Origin: a virus
Virus record (IMG/VR): IMGVR_UViG_3300036398_003363
Coordinates: 1 to 46,674 of that record
Strand: one strand, 5' to 3'
DNA: 46,674 bases
The notes beneath the pieces were generated by a model. That model made no database searches and was not told the DNA's origin. It saw only the letters and a list, made by a program, of their open reading frames with translations. Of the stretch, positions 46,460 to 46,674 are shown piece by piece. How positions within the stretch are numbered: the first letter of the stretch is position 1; each line of letters opens with the position of its first letter. The position numbers were made by a program, and so were the translations under genes.

Positions 46460-46674
46460 TTACGGATTGGGGAACGCTGCGGTGGGCGGCGTAAACGCGC
46501 TGGTATATCGGGCGGCGGTTGTAATTCGCACTTCGTCTATTTTGCCGCTCCAGTATCCGGCAAACGTGTCACTGCCCTCAACGTTATACGGCCATGTGCC
46601 GATATACAACGGATACGTTGAGGTTACGGGCGTGTTTAAATTCGAGATTGTCCCGACTAACTGCCCGCCAGCAA
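46460..46674 (-). CDS. LamG-like tail-fibre protein, C-terminal end (partial)
   Basis: Partial: 71 codons reach from the TAA at 46460-46462 to the window edge. The translated end reads GYWSGKIDEVRIT then ARYTSAFTPPTAAFP, the final strands of a laminin-G / concanavalin-like jelly-roll domain that is common at the C-terminus of phage fibres and binds glycans. The preceding sequence GTISNLNTPVTSTYPLYIGTW fits earlier strands. The N-terminus lies outside the window. It probably belongs to a large fibre or receptor-binding protein. Confidence 0.85.
   Translation of the reverse strand, partial: AGGQLVGTISNLNTPVTSTYPLYIGTWPYNVEGSDTFAGYWSGKIDEVRITTAARYTSAFTPPTAAFPNP

Noticed and set aside
1-46674. 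CRISPR array, IS element, integrase or transposase
   Set aside because: No regularly spaced repeats, no transposase or recombinase motifs, and no terminal inverted repeats with target duplications were found.

Overview
The window looks like part of the genome of a large tailed bacteriophage (Caudoviricetes), probably uncultured. It carries a phage-type tail-fibre and adhesin cluster, very tight gene packing with many 4-base stop/start overlaps, one tRNA, PhoH, HNH and AlkB genes, and many unrecognised, glycine-rich, membrane-active proteins of the virion type. I recognised no terminase, portal or major capsid gene. Every gene I can support (about 55) lies on the minus strand, so transcription runs from high to low coordinates. 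The genes at both window ends are cut. The host cannot be named from the sequence.

Layout, in transcription order (high to low coordinates). (a) 46.7-42.2 kb: tail-fibre and receptor-binding cluster with a LamG-like C-terminus, two paralogous N-terminal modules, a poly-glycine adhesin and a seven-repeat beta-propeller-like protein, followed by a GnT-I-like glycosyltransferase. (b) 41.3-33.9 kb: two large virion-like proteins, a secreted trypsin-like protease and a 1144-residue GNAT + SNF2 helicase fusion. (c) 33.9-31.2 kb: small accessory genes (HExxH peptidase, membrane proteins, a Cys-rich protein, HNH nuclease, AlkB dioxygenase) ending in a strong hairpin terminator. (d) 31.1-24.4 kb: cupin, a 1237-residue repeat-containing virion-like protein, PhoH ATPase, PD-(D/E)XK-like nuclease, ferritin-like protein, tRNA-Ser(UGA), and a small protein behind a promoter-like sequence. 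(e) 24.3-18.9 kb: a GT-methyltransferase-GT fusion, a GT9 glycosyltransferase, a nuclease, a HAD phosphatase, and a membrane protein paired with an actin-like ATPase. (f) 18.88-18.65 kb: a gene-free island whose ends form a perfect 15-bp inverted repeat around several smaller hairpins, a candidate structured RNA. (g) 18.6-8 kb: holin-like and other small membrane proteins, a 2H phosphoesterase-Nudix-Nudix fusion with a metallothionein-like cysteine cluster, a matrix-metalloproteinase-like zymogen, a papain-like peptidase and several unknowns. (h) 8.0-0 kb: a multisubunit RNA polymerase in an unusual form. Complete beta is fused to the N-terminal part of beta-prime, including the catalytic NADFDGD-type motif. 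The rest of beta-prime (bridge helix, trigger loop) is a separate gene three genes further on.

The main observations are these. (1) The RNA polymerase has an unusual fused and split layout, lacks beta-prime zinc-binding cysteines, and has no cysteine at all in about 2,100 residues read. (2) The other very large proteins confine all their cysteines to one short motif each, which fits a shared route such as virion packaging or ejection. (3) Four unrelated peptidases are present and no peptidoglycan hydrolase was recognised. (4) There is a 230-nt structured island next to an actin gene. (5) Several enzymes are multi-domain fusions. Taken together, I infer that the phage brings or makes its own transcription machinery (RNAP plus SNF2 helicase), modifies glycans with at least four glycosyltransferase domains, and uses peptidases against the host surface or for lysis.
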